64,000 nucleotides of DNA from Sipunculus nudus (GCA_026874595.1 CM049308.1:95714624-95778623); one strand, 5' to 3'. Numbered from the stretch's first letter, positions 22,750-34,297 are shown. Numbers and translations: made by a program. The notes: generated by a model not told the origin, from the letters alone.

Positions 22750-23690
22750 TGGATGGATTTTTCCGAAACTTACACCAATTATCAGGTCACATGTGAACTG
22801 GTGCCTAACCAATTTGCTTTGACCTCTGACCTTTCCTCTGCCCAGCGTCCATTTGTGCGTCTGTTTCCACACGTAAACCCACATATGATATCTCAGGAAC
22901 CATTGGACCGATCAGGAAAAGTATTTAGTACAAATGTGCCCTTGGATAGCTTTATAACATACACAAAAATGGTGGCGCCACCTGCAACCATGTTTGCACA
23001 GTGTCCATCTGTTCATCTGCCTTGGGTTAAAATCACTCATATCTCTGCTGTGGTTTGACTAATTCACCTGAAATTTGGCATGTGTATACATCCTGGAAAG
23101 CTTTCTTGATTTTATGACAGGTGGCGCCACCTACATTCATGTACACACTGAAGACATCCATGCTTATATCTCCGGAGTGGTTTAATGTATCTTCCTGAAA
23201 ATTTGCATGTGTATAGATCTCACATAGCTCTTTACCATACGCAAAACTGGTGGGGCCACCTGGAACCATTTTTGCACAGCATCCGTCTGTTTGTCTGCCT
23301 TGGGATAAAATCATTCGTATCTCAGCAGTTGGAACACATATCCGTCTAAAATTTTGCAGGTTTATACATCCTGAACAGCTTTCTTGATTTTATGACAGGT
23401 GGCGCCACCTATATTCTAGTTTACACTGCAGACATCCAAGCTCATATCTCAGGAACCGTTTGACCGATTGGGCCCAAATTTTGCATGTGTATAGATCTCA
23501 CATAGCTCTTTATCATGCACAAAACTGGAGGGGCCACCTGCAACCATTTTTGCTCAGCGTCCATCTGTTTGTCTGCCACGGGCTAAAATCACTCATATAC
23601 ATGTAGTGGTTTGACTTATCTGCCTTAAATTTTGCATATGTATACAACTTATGGGGGGCAACCTAAATACACAATTTGGCTGCGGACATC
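22750..23690. repeat. 278-bp tandem repeat built of two related half-units
   Basis: TCCRTCTGTTYRTCTGCC recurs at 23004, 23282 and 23560, exactly 278 bp apart. Within each unit two halves share TTTGCATGTGTATA, GGTGGCGCCACCT or GGGGCCACCTG, and ATATCTCAGGAACC-like segments, so the original unit was about 140 bp. A partial unit lies at the left end. Short ORFs here are repeat artefacts. Confidence 0.9.
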
Positions 23691-25430
23691 CATGCTAATA
23701 TGCAACACTTCACTGTATTTCCCCTTGCCACTCAATCCATGCCTCACTTCACCCTTTCCACTCTGATTTAGGCGGATACACGTAGTCGCTTGTCGACTAC
23801 CCGTATTCTAGTTATTTTCTGTATTTGATTCATTCTTATTCTAGGCTATGCTACATTTTAGATTTTGTATTGTACCACCAGGGTTACACTGATTAAAGTG
23901 TACATTTAATTGTGTCCACAAAGTGATGTATTGCTATGAAAGTGTGGATGTTCATCAGATAAGTAATTCCTTACTTCAGAAGAGTAAAAACTTCACCAGG
24001 TGTGAAATTGACTATTAATTCCAGTAAAAAATTAAAACTAGGATAGTAATTAGCACAATGTTATTGTTTGTCCCTCATTCAACTAAGAGTGTGTGTACTT
24101 TATTTGAAAAGATGTTTTATTTTATCAAATTTACTGAATTTTTTATTTTATTTTGGTGAATAAAATTAATCATGTACTGAAAACTCCAATGTGCAAAACT
24201 TTTTAATAGTGATTCAAGGAATATTCTTGTAGATGCCATGTTGTGGCATTATTTTCTTTTAAATTCAGTTTAAACATTTATGATTTTAAAATAATAAAAT
24301 ATATGTGTATGCATAATATGACCCAATATGAGCTACACTCTGGATATATGATGATTGCAACTTTTGCAACAATTCTAATATTTTAACTTAAAGTTTCAGT
24401 TTTTTACTCTGTATATATAATGATTGCAACTTTTGCAACAGTTCTAATATTCTAACTTTTATTTTCAGTTTTTTTTTATTAAAAATTTATAAAACCTGTA
24501 AATAAAAAAAATGATTCAGATAAAAACTTCCTAACAGAAAAAGTGGATATGCTTAAAAAAATAGGCTTATATATAAACTTTAATGCATTATTCCCTTGAA
24601 AGTGAAATAAAGGTATTAGTCCATTCTGTCCACTTGCCTGTCCATCTGTAAATTTTCATATGCATCACAGTATCTCAAAACTTTTACTGTTTTTCTTCAT
24701 GAAAGTCTTGTCAGAGTATTAGTTTGCAATCATATATTTAGAACTTTACTATAACCAAGTAGGAGGGCCCCTTTCCTCTTAGCTTTTCATAATCGTATAT
24801 AAATGAAAAACATTACAATAGAATATTTCTACATCCACCTTCGTGCTGCCCTCACTTTCCCCTTCTCTGAACCCCATCCCAAAGTCAGCCTCAGTAAGCA
24901 AGAACAAGATGAATCAGATATATTCATACTTTAATATTTTGTAGAACTATTCGTCTATAGGTACCCATGTACATGCCAGAAATTATGTCAATATTGTGTA
25001 ATATGTAGACATAGTGGGCATCACAATAATGTACCTTGTCAAGACTAAAGAGATATTGTGTCATACAGTCACAAATTCATAAATCACTTCATCAGCAAAT
25101 TTTATCATAACATATCTGTCAAATGGAAAGCTTGCAGACTACCATACACTTTAGATCATTCAACAAATAGCCTTATCATCATTCTACTACTGCTTATTAC
25201 TGCTGTCATTGCATTCATATTTGCTCAAATATATCACAATATTCAACCCCTCCTAAATAAATAAAAAATAAACCACTATATTTTACTCTATTAATCCATC
25301 AGTCAGGCAATTTCATTTATCATTTACTCACATATTACATTACATTCCTTTATAATAGCCCAACATGTCCATGATATTCATAAGCTTTATTGACTCGATA
25401 TAGTATCACAGTGGAGAAACTTTTTTAGTC
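23691..25430. other. AT-rich spacer with a 69-bp duplication
   Basis: ATGATTGCAACTTTTGCAAC starts at 24351 and again at 24420, followed both times by TTCTAATATT and TTTCAGTTTTTT. No gene was recognised elsewhere in the stretch. Confidence 0.6.
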
Positions 25431-25472
25431 CACGATCAGCTGAGCGCCGTGACCCATGGGTCCCTTGTTAAA
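25431..25472 (-). repeat. Short copy of a dispersed-repeat end motif
   Basis: In reverse complement it reads AACAAGGGACCCATGGGTCA followed by CGGCGCTCAGCTGA, the same end motif as at 53730-53760. Confidence 0.65.
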
Positions 25473-25633
25473 GGATGTGTTAAGATTTAAATCTACAAAT
25501 ATATTTTATTTAATTTCACCGATAAAAGATTTCGTGAGGCAGTGCTGAATACGGCATAGTGTGTAACTGTTGCCCATATTAAGCGCGTTAAAGAGAACTG
25601 ATGAGTAAAACCCAGGTCTCGGAATTCCACATA

Positions 25634-25810
25634 CAGTGAAACTCCGGGCTGCTGACACCCCGCTTAACGGATAGTCTTGGGTACGACCAAACGTTTTTAC
25701 TACTTTAAGAACCCCTCTATGGCGGACACCTCGCTATTAAAGACAACGTGCACTCTTTGTTCGCCCAACAGTTAAAATCATCCCTGCCAACGGACACCCA
25801 AACGGCCACT
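25634..25810. mobile_element. Left end of a pogo/Tigger-like MITE
   Basis: TA|CAGTGAAACTCCGGG followed by subterminal CGGACACC repeats (near 25733 and 25793) is the usual form of pogo/Tigger-type non-autonomous ends. The matching right end was not found, so the extent is uncertain. Confidence 0.45.
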
Positions 25811-26292
25811 TTGGCCAGTGGCAGAAGAAATACTTTTGTTACTGCGATGATGTCCTGCTTCTAGTAAGATTCTGACCTATTAAAACTTTTTTTATTATTT
25901 AGACGGATAGCGATGGAAATAAAAGACATTTTCACTATAATTACTTTAAGTTTTTAATTTGTTACCAAACGGTACTTTACCTTCAGATTCCCCACAATGA
26001 CGAGTTTCAACTGAAGTGGAATATTCATCCCGAATTCGGGCCATATTATTCTCTTATTTTCCCGGTCCGAGGATAATAAAAAAATGCCAGATGTTATACA
26101 TGAATGGTTACGGGTCATGACCCTCCGCCCGCAGGGGACCGGGCTTGGCTTTAGATAAAAGACGATTAGAATGCGCCTGTCTGCTGATTGATTTGGTAAT
26201 TCATTGCTCAAAATGGTGAACTCGTAATTTCTTGGAGCTGTTCTCGTGTCAGCCCCTTTAAATGAATCTTTACGGTATGGATGATAAGGAAC

Positions 26293-26326
26293 CAGAGAGC
26301 TTAGATGACGTCATCTAAGCTCTCTG
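26293..26326. repeat. Perfect 34-bp palindrome centred on TGACGTCA
   Basis: CAGAGAGCTTAGATGAC is followed directly by its exact reverse complement with no spacer. The centre is the CRE octamer TGACGTCA. Confidence 0.9.
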
Positions 26327-26496
26327 CGTGAACCATAGCCCTGGCATGAACCAATCCCCGATGGTATAACATACGCCTCATGGATACGGTTCATCATCAT
26401 TGCAGGTAATGATAACACTTTGTCTTTCTGGTCCTTATCCGTAAGCATGTTTGGATTTGCGCATTCTCCAGCTGCCATGTTATATTATAACCATCC

Positions 26497-26805
26497 GACT
26501 GGAAAATGGCACATGTGGCACCGCTATTTAAAAAAAGGTTAAAAAAAGGTGCCAGATCGAAACCTTCCAACCACAGATTAATATATCACTAACGTCAATA
26601 TGCTGTAAAATACTGGAACATATTATCTCCATATGAACGCCAACAAAATATTAATAGATAGTCCGCATGGATTTAGGTCATCGAGATCATGCGAATCACA
26701 ACTTATTTTGACTGTGGATGATTTAGCCAGAGGCCTTATACATAAATAAGACCAATATGGTGTGAGAGGAACCACCCTTTAAACGGATCACAGATTTTCA
26801 ACAAG
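26497..26805 (+). pseudogene. CR1/Jockey-like LINE reverse transcriptase, upstream half
   Basis: Across two frames the sequence reads DWKMAHVAPLFKKG, SLTSICCKILEHIIS, DSPHGFRSSRSCESQL, ILTVDDLARG and YGVRGTTL, the RT motif 1-A region of CR1/Jockey-type LINEs. Frameshifts and stops are many, and a piece around motif A is deleted. The RT continues at 40551 with RQQVILDG and the PQGTVLGPLLF region; the intervening 13.7 kb is a later insertion. Confidence 0.85.
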
Positions 26806-26902
26806 CAGGGACGTCAATATAGGGGGGATGGGGGGTACATCCCCCCAACTTTTTGGCAAGGGGGGATGGTCATTGTTATCACCCCCCCCCCAATTTTCAG
26901 AG

Positions 26903-26933
<31 letters not shown>

Positions 26934-27040
26934 CAATTGTTCTTTCTAGGCTGTTGGCAATGTACTGAAGGCAAAGTGCTCTATGGTATAACCAGAGCGT
27001 ATCAATATATATCATGTATAAGGAATCAAATGATTGTAAG

Positions 27041-27096
27041 CATCGTGTTTACTAATCAGTTTCGTACCGTTGTACGGCACTCATCAGAACGATATG
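27041..27096 (-). ncRNA. Hammerhead ribozyme motif, PLE pseudo-LTR copy 1
   Basis: In element sense: CTGATGA, stem II GTGCCG/CGGTAC with loop TACAA, GAAA, a two-base-pair stem III (CT GATT AG), then TA as the cleavage site. The flanks TATCGTT and AACACGATG pair as stem I with a small bulge. PLE pseudo-LTRs are known to carry hammerheads with such short stem III. Confidence 0.85.
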
Positions 27097-27178
27097 AATG
27101 AAGGGGTTGTACATTGAATAACTGGTTGTTCACTGGAGCGTGTTTGTGGCTATTACAATGTGGATTTGTACAACGTGC

Positions 27179-29311
27179 CTAATCTGGATTACTCTTTGTG
27201 TTAAGTTTACGTAACAGGAATTTGTTAGCGTGTCTGCAACTTGTTACAAGTTCATTGCGTTGGTTAAGCGTGGCCATGTTTTGTTTACATAAAATGAAAT
27301 ATTTCTCCCACAGGCATAGGTTGCATCTGTTAGTTTCTAGGGAATGTGCTTTGGCTTTTCTGAGTATTTTCCACTGTATTTCAAATTTGACGTTGTTCTC
27401 TTTAAGTTCCCAGATGTATTTGCTGAGTTCCGTACTATTCCTTTTTTCCGGGTGTCTGAACGATGTTTTATGGTTGTTATATCTTGTTTTGAAGGAGTTT
27501 TCTGTGAGACCTATGTACGTTTCATTCGCCTTTCCGTTTTCTGTGCTGACTGTGGCTTGGTATATGACAGATTTTGTGAGGCATTGTCCGGGTGTTGGGC
27601 ATTCACGGGGATTCCTGCAATTGCATCCGGTAGATGGCGCTGTACTGTTCCTGGAGATGATACATTTGTTATGGCCTTCTATGTGTTGTTTCAGGTTGGG
27701 CATACAACTGTAGCTTAATTTGACTGCATTACGGTTGAAAATTTTGTGGAGAACGTGTTTTTTAGGAAATTCTTCGTCCAGGATTTTCAAGAAGGATTGT
27801 CCTATGTTGGTGGCGACGTTTTTGCTGAAGGGTGGGTTGTACCAGGTAATGTTTCTGCGTCGTTTTCTCTTTTGTTGTGTTTGTTGGTCTGAATTGACTT
27901 TAAATTGCAGTTGGGATTTAAATCCACTTCTCCTGAGAGACTCTTGGTATAAAGGGGCGGCTTTGGTGAATGTTACCTCGTCACACGAAATTTCGCAGAG
28001 TCTTTTGTTTATAGATTCTGGTATGTTCCTGACTATTCTTGGTGGGTGGTTGGATTTGTGGTTCACGTATGTTGGGGTGTTGTTGGGTTTGTTGTATGGA
28101 GCGTATTTGCCTGTAGTAAGGTTAAATGTGACGTCCAGGAAATCTACAACTTTCTTGTTTGCTTCAATTTTTATTTTTAGTCCATGCTTTTTGAATATAG
28201 TGTTTAAGTCTTTTTTTATGTTTTCTATCCGGCGGGGGGTCGCGTTAATAATCCCAAGTCCGTCGTCTCGGTAAAGCCCGAAGTCGTTGCCATGTTTGCT
28301 GGTGATCTCGTCAAGTAGGAATAGGCCAACTAGTTCGCAGGTTTCTGCTCCGTCGAAGCTGCCCATCGTCACGTCGAATAACGCAGGTGTGGTCCTTTTC
28401 ACCCATGGCTGTCCAGAGTGGTACAGGTAGGCTTTTTTGGAGTGGATGATGATGTTTTGTTCCTCGGGGGTTATCTTGGCATATTTTGTGGCAAATTCTA
28501 ATGCAGAGTTCAGTAGTGTGGCGGAAATTGATGGGTAGAAGTCGACCACATCGAATGTAATGAATGAGTGTTTGTCTTTCTGCCCAATGCTATTTAACCA
28601 TGATATAACCGCTGTTGTGTTTTTCCACTGGTTCAGTCCTGTTTGTTCCCGGATGTCTCTATTGATTCGTTCCAACAAATGTTTGCTAATTTTTCCAATT
28701 TCAGATTTAGTTGGATTGATAAGGCGGCATGTTGGGTTGTTGTCGAAATTTGGTTTATGAACTTTCAGAGTTATAAACGCTTCTCTCTTCGCTGTAGTGC
28801 TAATTCTGTCGTCCAGTCCCAGTTTTTCGGAAATATGTTTGGCCTCTAGCTCGATGTTGTGGATGGCTTCCTGATTCGTCTTCTTGTATGATTTTGTTAT
28901 GCACTTTTCCAGTAGTTCCGTGTATGTAGTTTCCTCCAGTTTGTAGTAGTTGTTAGTTTTATCTGCAGGTACTAGCAGTTGGTCTGTTTGTTTTATTTTC
29001 TTACGGATGTCTGTTGATAGCTGTCTTTGGAACCGGCAGTTGATTTGGCGGAATTTAATCGTTTCGATCATTTGTTGCATTCTTTTCTCAAAGTTTGACA
29101 TTTCTGGTACGGAGGGCGGTGTTCTTCTCGAATTAAATCCAAAGTGTTCCTTATCCTCTTTTGGTTTAGCTTCGGGGTTCAGGTAGAAATGAGCTTTCCA
29201 TCGCATTCGCTTGCACAGTTGTTCTGTTTTCTCGATCAGTTTTACCAGGTATTCCCTTCGGCTGGGCAACGGGATGTTTTTGGTGGAGTAGTCGAAGTTT
29301 GTAGATTCCAT
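27179..29311 (-). CDS. Penelope-like element ORF, RT + GIY-YIG endonuclease, intact (unit 1)
   Basis: A 710-aa protein for retrotransposition. RT motif A is FDVVDFYPSIS (residues 253-263) and motif C YRDDG (347-351), with DFLDV at 390-394. A basic linker KRKRRR (481-486) precedes the C-terminal GIY-YIG nuclease: Cys cluster C563, C565, C571 and C577 before it, then Y584, YIG (599-601), R610, H614 and a candidate catalytic E669. This combination is diagnostic of endonuclease-bearing PLEs. No stop or frameshift is present and the copy nearly matches unit 3, so amplification was recent. A hammerhead motif lies 3' at 27041-27096. Confidence 0.95.
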   Translation of the reverse strand: MESTNFDYSTKNIPLPSRREYLVKLIEKTEQLCKRMRWKAHFYLNPEAKPKEDKEHFGFNSRRTPPSVPEMSNFEKRMQQMIETIKFRQINCRFQRQLSTDIRKKIKQTDQLLVPADKTNNYYKLEETTYTELLEKCITKSYKKTNQEAIHNIELEAKHISEKLGLDDRISTTAKREAFITLKVHKPNFDNNPTCRLINPTKSEIGKISKHLLERINRDIREQTGLNQWKNTTAVISWLNSIGQKDKHSFITFDVVDFYPSISATLLNSALEFATKYAKITPEEQNIIIHSKKAYLYHSGQPWVKRTTPALFDVTMGSFDGAETCELVGLFLLDEITSKHGNDFGLYRDDGLGIINATPRRIENIKKDLNTIFKKHGLKIKIEANKKVVDFLDVTFNLTTGKYAPYNKPNNTPTYVNHKSNHPPRIVRNIPESINKRLCEISCDEVTFTKAAPLYQESLRRSGFKSQLQFKVNSDQQTQQKRKRRRNITWYNPPFSKNVATNIGQSFLKILDEEFPKKHVLHKIFNRNAVKLSYSCMPNLKQHIEGHNKCIISRNSTAPSTGCNCRNPRECPTPGQCLTKSVIYQATVSTENGKANETYIGLTENSFKTRYNNHKTSFRHPEKRNSTELSKYIWELKENNVKFEIQWKILRKAKAHSLETNRCNLCLWEKYFILCKQNMATLNQRNELVTSCRHANKFLLRKLNTKSNPD

Positions 29312-29467
29312 GCTATCAGTCCTTGCACAGAGTGCTCAACATATTATGGAGCAATAGATACAATTGTTCTTTCTAGGCTGTTGGCAATGTACTGAAGGCA
29401 AAGTGCTCTATGGTATAACCAGAGCGTATCAATATATATCATGTATAAGGAATCAAATGATTGTAAG

Positions 29468-29523
29468 CATCGTGTTTACTAATCAGTTTCGTACCGTTGT
29501 ACGGCACTCATCAGAACGATATG
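29468..29523 (-). ncRNA. Hammerhead ribozyme motif, PLE copy 2
   Basis: Identical core to copy 1, exactly 2427 bp further on. The read-through frame of unit 2 passes over it. Confidence 0.85.
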
Positions 29524-31714
29524 AATGAAGGGGTTGTACATTGAATAACTGGTTGTTCACTGGAGCGTGTTTGTGGCTATTACAATGTGGATTACTCTTT
29601 GTGTTAAGTTTACGTAACAGGAATTTGTTAGCGTGTCTGCAACTTGTTACAAGTTCATTGCGTTGGTTAAGCGTGGCCATGTTTTGTTTACATAAAATGA
29701 AATATTTCTCCCACAGGCATAGGTTGCATCTGTTAGTTTCTAGGGAATGTGCTTTGGCTTTTCTGAGTATTTTCCACTGTATTTCAAATTTGACGTTGTT
29801 CTCTTTAAGTTCCCAGATGTATTTGCTGAGTTCCGTACTATTCCTTTTTTCCGGGTGTCTGAACGATGTTTTATGGTTGTTATATCTTGTTTTGAAGGAG
29901 TTTTCTGTGAGACCTATGTACGTTTCATTCGCCTTTCCGTTTTCTGTGCTGACTGTGGCTTGGTATATGACAGATTTTGTGAGGCATTGTCCGGGTGTTG
30001 GGCATTCACGGGGATTCCTGCAATTGCATCCGGTAGATGGCGCTGTACTGTTCCTGGAGATGATACATTTGTTATGGCCTTCTATGTGTTGTTTCAGGTT
30101 GGGCATACAACTGTAGCTTAATTTGACTGCATTACGGTTGAAAATTTTGTGGAGAACGTGTTTTTTAGGAAATTCTTCGTCCAGGATTTTCAAGAAGGAA
30201 TGTCCTATGTTGGTGGCGACGTTTTTGCTGAAGGGTGGGTTGTACCAGGTAATGTTTCTGCGTCGTTTTCTCTTTTGTTGTGTTTGTTGGTCTGAATTGA
30301 CTTTAAATTGCAGTTGGGATTTAAATCCACTTCTCCTGAGAGACTCTTGGTATAAAGGGGCGGCTTTGGTGAATGTTACCTCGTCACACGAAATTTCGCA
30401 GAGTCTTTTGTTTATAGATTCTGGTATGTTCCTGACTATTCTTGGTGGGTGGTTGGATTTGTGGTTCACGTATGTTGGGGTGTTGTTGGGTTTGTTGTAT
30501 GGAGCGTATTTGCCTGTAGTAAGGTTAAATGTGACGTCCAGGAAATCTACAACTTTCTTGTTTGCTTCAATTTTTATTTTTAGTCCATGCTTTTTGAATA
30601 TAGTGTTTAAGTCTTTTTTTATGTTTTCTATCCGGCGGGGGGTCGCGTTAATAATCCCAAGTCCGTCGTCTCGGTAAAGCCCGAAGTCGTTGCCATGTTT
30701 GCTGGTGATCTCGTCAAGTAGGAATAGGCCAACTAGTTCGCAGGTTTCTGCTCCGTCGAAGCTGCCCATCGTCACGTCGAATAACGCAGGTGTGGTCCTT
30801 TTCACCCATGGCTGTCCAGAGTGGTACAGGTAGGCTTTTTTGGAGTGGATGATGATGTTTTGTTCCTCGGGGGTTATCTTGGCATATTTTGTGGCAAATT
30901 CTAATGCAGAGTTCAGTAGTTTGGCGGAAATTGATGGGTAGAAGTCGACCACATCGAATGAAATGAATGAGTGTTTGTCTTTCTGCCCTATGCTATTAAA
31001 CTATGATATAACCGCTGTTGTGTTTTTCCACTGGTTCAGTCCTGTTTGTTCCCGGATGTCTCTATTGATTCGTTTCAACAAATGTTTGCTAATTTTTCCA
31101 ATTTCAGATTTAGTTGGATTGATAAGGCGGCATGTTGGGTTGTTGTCGAAATTTGGTTTATGATCTTTCAGAGTTATAAACGCTTCTCTCTTCGCTGTAG
31201 TGCTAATTCTGTCGTCCAGTCCCAGTTTTTCGGAAATATGTTTGGCCTCTAGCTCGATGTTGTGGATGGCTTCCTGATTCGTCTTCTTGTATGATTTTGT
31301 TATGCACTTTTCCAGTAGTTCCGTGTATGTAGTTTCCTCCAGTTTGTAGTAGTTGTTAGTTTTATCTGCAGGTACTAGCAGTTGGTCTGTTTGTTTTATT
31401 TTCTTACGGATGTCTGTTGATAGCTGTCTTTGGAACCGGCAGTTGATTTGGCGGAATTTAATCGTTTCGATCATTTGTTGCATTCTTTTCTCAAAGTTTG
31501 ACATTTCTGGTACGGAGGGCGGTGTTCTTCTCGAATTAAATCCAAAGTGTTCCTTATCCTCTTTTGGTTTAGCTTCGGGGTTCAGGTAGAAATAAGCTTT
31601 CCATCGCATTCGCTTGCACAGTTGTTCTGTTTTCTCGATCAGTTTTACCAGGTATTCCCTTCGGCTGGGCAACGGGATGTTTTTGGTGGAGTAGTCGAAG
31701 TTTGTAGATTCCAT
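29483..31714 (-). pseudogene. Penelope-like element ORF with nonsense codon and lost stop (unit 2)
   Basis: The frame is open from 31714 to a nonsense codon at 31003-31001 (a Trp in the other units, TGG to TAG, after TTAVIS), and open again downstream with all RT and GIY-YIG motifs. A 24-bp deletion between two TGGATT repeats (near 29590) removed the normal stop codon, so the frame runs 34 extra residues into the pseudo-LTR and ends at 29483, across the hammerhead region. B-type sequence (LKDHKP, SAKLL). Confidence 0.95.
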
Positions 31715-31870
31715 GCTATCAGTCCTTGCACAGAGTGCTCAACATATTATGGAGCAATAGATACAATTGTTCTTTCTAGGCTGTTGGCAATGTACTGAAG
31801 GCAAAGTGCTCTATGGTATAACCAGAGCGTATCAATATATATCATGTATAAGGAATCAAATGATTGTAAG

Positions 31871-31926
31871 CATCGTGTTTACTAATCAGTTTCGTACCGT
31901 TGTACGGCACTCATCAGAACGATATG
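31871..31926 (-). ncRNA. Hammerhead ribozyme motif, PLE copy 3
   Basis: Core, stem II and cleavage site conserved. The distance from copy 2 is 2403 bp because of the 24-bp deletion in unit 2. Confidence 0.85.
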
Positions 31927-32008
31927 AATGAAGGGGTTGTACATTGAATAACTGGTTGTTCACTGGAGCGTGTTTGTGGCTATTACAATGTGGATTTGTA
32001 CAACGTGC

Positions 32009-34141
32009 CTAATCTGGATTACTCTTTGTGTTAAGTTTACGTAACAGGAATTTGTTAGCGTGTCTGCAACTTGTTACAAGTTCATTGCGTTGGTTAAGCG
32101 TGGCCATGTTTTGTTTACATAAAATGAAATATTTCTCCCACAGGCATAGGTTGCATCTGTTAGTTTCTAGGGAATGTGCTTTGGCTTTTCTGAGTATTTT
32201 CCACTGTATTTCAAATTTGACGTTGTTCTCTTTAAGTTCCCAGATGTATTTGCTGAGTTCCGTACTATTCCTTTTTTCCGGGTGTCTGAACGATGTTTTA
32301 TGGTTGTTATATCTTGTTTTGAAGGAGTTTTCTGTGAGACCTATGTACGTTTCATTCGCCTTTCCGTTTTCTGTGCTGACTGTGGCTTGGTATATGACAG
32401 ATTTTGTGAGGCATTGTCCGGGTGTTGGGCATTCACGGGGATTCCTGCAATTGCATCCGGTAGATGGCGCTGTACTGTTCCTGGAGATGATACATTTGTT
32501 ATGGCCTTCTATGTGTTGTTTCAGGTTGGGCATACAACTGTAGCTTAATTTGACTGCATTACGGTTGAAAATTTTGTGGAGAACGTGTTTTTTAGGAAAT
32601 TCTTCGTCCAGGATTTTCAAGAAGGATTGTCCTATGTTGGTGGCGACGTTTTTGCTGAAGGGTGGGTTGTACCAGGTAATGTTTCTGCGTCGTTTTCTCT
32701 TTTGTTGTGTTTGTTGGTCTGAATTGACTTTAAATTGCAGTTGGGATTTAAATCCACTTCTCCTGAGAGACTCTTGGTATAAAGGGGCGGCTTTGGTGAA
32801 TGTTACCTCGTCACACGAAATTTCGCAGAGTCTTTTGTTTATAGATTCTGGTATGTTCCTGACTATTCTTGGTGGGTGGTTGGATTTGTGGTTCACGTAT
32901 GTTGGGGTGTTGTTGGGTTTGTTGTATGGAGCGTATTTGCCTGTAGTAAGGTTAAATGTGACGTCCAGGAAATCTACAACTTTCTTGTTTGCTTCAATTT
33001 TTATTTTTAGTCCATGCTTTTTGAATATAGTGTTTAAGTCTTTTTTTATGTTTTCTATCCGGCGGGGGGTCGCGTTAATAATCCCAAGTCCGTCGTCTCG
33101 GTAAAGCCCGAAGTCGTTGCCATGTTTGCTGGTGATCTCGTCAAGTAGGAATAGGCCAACTAGTTCGCAGGTTTCTGCTCCGTCGAAGCTGCCCATCGTC
33201 ACGTCGAATAACGCAGGTGTGGTCCTTTTCACCCATGGCTGTCCAGAGTGGTACAGGTAGGCTTTTTTGGAGTGGATGATGATGTTTTGTTCCTCGGGGG
33301 TTATCTTGGCATATTTTGTGGCAAATTCTAATGCAGAGTTCAGTAGTGTGGCGGAAATTGATGGGTAGAAGTCGACCACATCGAATGTAATGAATGAGTG
33401 TTTGTCTTTCTGCCCAATGCTATTTAACCATGATATAACCGCTGTTGTGTTTTTCCACTGGTTCAGTCCTGTTTGTTCCCGGATGTCTCTATTGATTCGT
33501 TCCAACAAATGTTTGCTAATTTTTCCAATTTCAGATTTAGTTGGATTGATAAGGCGGCATGTTGGGTTGTTGTCGAAATTTGGTTTATGAACTTTCAGAG
33601 TTATAAACGCTTCTCTCTTCGCTGTAGTGCTAATTCTGTCGTCCAGTCCCAGTTTTTCGGAAATATGTTTGGCCTCTAGCTCGATGTTGTGGATGGCTTC
33701 CTGATTCGTCTTCTTGTATGATTTTGTTATGCACTTTTCCAGTAGTTCCGTGTATGTAGTTTCCTCCAGTTTGTAGTAGTTGTTAGTTTTATCTGCAGGT
33801 ACTAGCAGTTGGTCTGTTTGTTTTATTTTCTTACGGATGTCTGTTGATAGCTGTCTTTGGAACCGGCAGTTGATTTGGCGGAATTTAATCGTTTCGATCA
33901 TTTGTTGCATTCTTTTCTCAAAGTTTGACATTTCTGGTACGGAGGGCGGTGTTCTTCTCGAATTAAATCCAAAGTGTTCCTTATCCTCTTTTGGTTTAGC
34001 TTCGGGGTTCAGGTAGAAATAAGCTTTCCATCGCATTCGCTTGCACAGTTGTTCTGTTTTCTCGATCAGTTTTACCAGGTATTCCCTTCGGCTGGGCAAC
34101 GGGATGTTTTTGGTGGAGAAGTCGAAGTTTGTAGATTCCAT
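32009..34141 (-). CDS. Penelope-like element ORF, RT + GIY-YIG endonuclease, intact (unit 3)
   Basis: A 710-aa ORF with all the motifs listed for unit 1 at the same residues. It differs from unit 1 at only a few positions, such as residue 8 (F for Y) and 41 (Y for H). It is flanked by pseudo-LTRs with hammerhead motifs at 31871-31926 and 34298-34353, so a transcript of this unit could be cut to unit length on both sides. Confidence 0.95.
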   Translation of the reverse strand: MESTNFDFSTKNIPLPSRREYLVKLIEKTEQLCKRMRWKAYFYLNPEAKPKEDKEHFGFNSRRTPPSVPEMSNFEKRMQQMIETIKFRQINCRFQRQLSTDIRKKIKQTDQLLVPADKTNNYYKLEETTYTELLEKCITKSYKKTNQEAIHNIELEAKHISEKLGLDDRISTTAKREAFITLKVHKPNFDNNPTCRLINPTKSEIGKISKHLLERINRDIREQTGLNQWKNTTAVISWLNSIGQKDKHSFITFDVVDFYPSISATLLNSALEFATKYAKITPEEQNIIIHSKKAYLYHSGQPWVKRTTPALFDVTMGSFDGAETCELVGLFLLDEITSKHGNDFGLYRDDGLGIINATPRRIENIKKDLNTIFKKHGLKIKIEANKKVVDFLDVTFNLTTGKYAPYNKPNNTPTYVNHKSNHPPRIVRNIPESINKRLCEISCDEVTFTKAAPLYQESLRRSGFKSQLQFKVNSDQQTQQKRKRRRNITWYNPPFSKNVATNIGQSFLKILDEEFPKKHVLHKIFNRNAVKLSYSCMPNLKQHIEGHNKCIISRNSTAPSTGCNCRNPRECPTPGQCLTKSVIYQATVSTENGKANETYIGLTENSFKTRYNNHKTSFRHPEKRNSTELSKYIWELKENNVKFEIQWKILRKAKAHSLETNRCNLCLWEKYFILCKQNMATLNQRNELVTSCRHANKFLLRKLNTKSNPD

Positions 34142-34297
34142 GCTATCAGTCCTTGCACAGAGTGCTCAACATATTATGGAGCATTAGATACAATTGTTCT
34201 TTCTAGGCTGTTGGCAATGTACTGAAGGCAAAGTGCTCTATGGTATAACCAGAGCGTATCAATATATATCATGTATAAGGAATCAAATGATTGTAAG

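Noticed and set aside
22753-23314. ORFs of 93-101 aa in the 278-bp repeat
   Set aside because: They fall within tandem repeat units on both strands and show no protein family motif.
31001-31003. Programmed read-through or recoding of the in-frame TAG in PLE unit 2
   Set aside because: The other units have TGG (Trp) there; a plain nonsense mutation is simpler.
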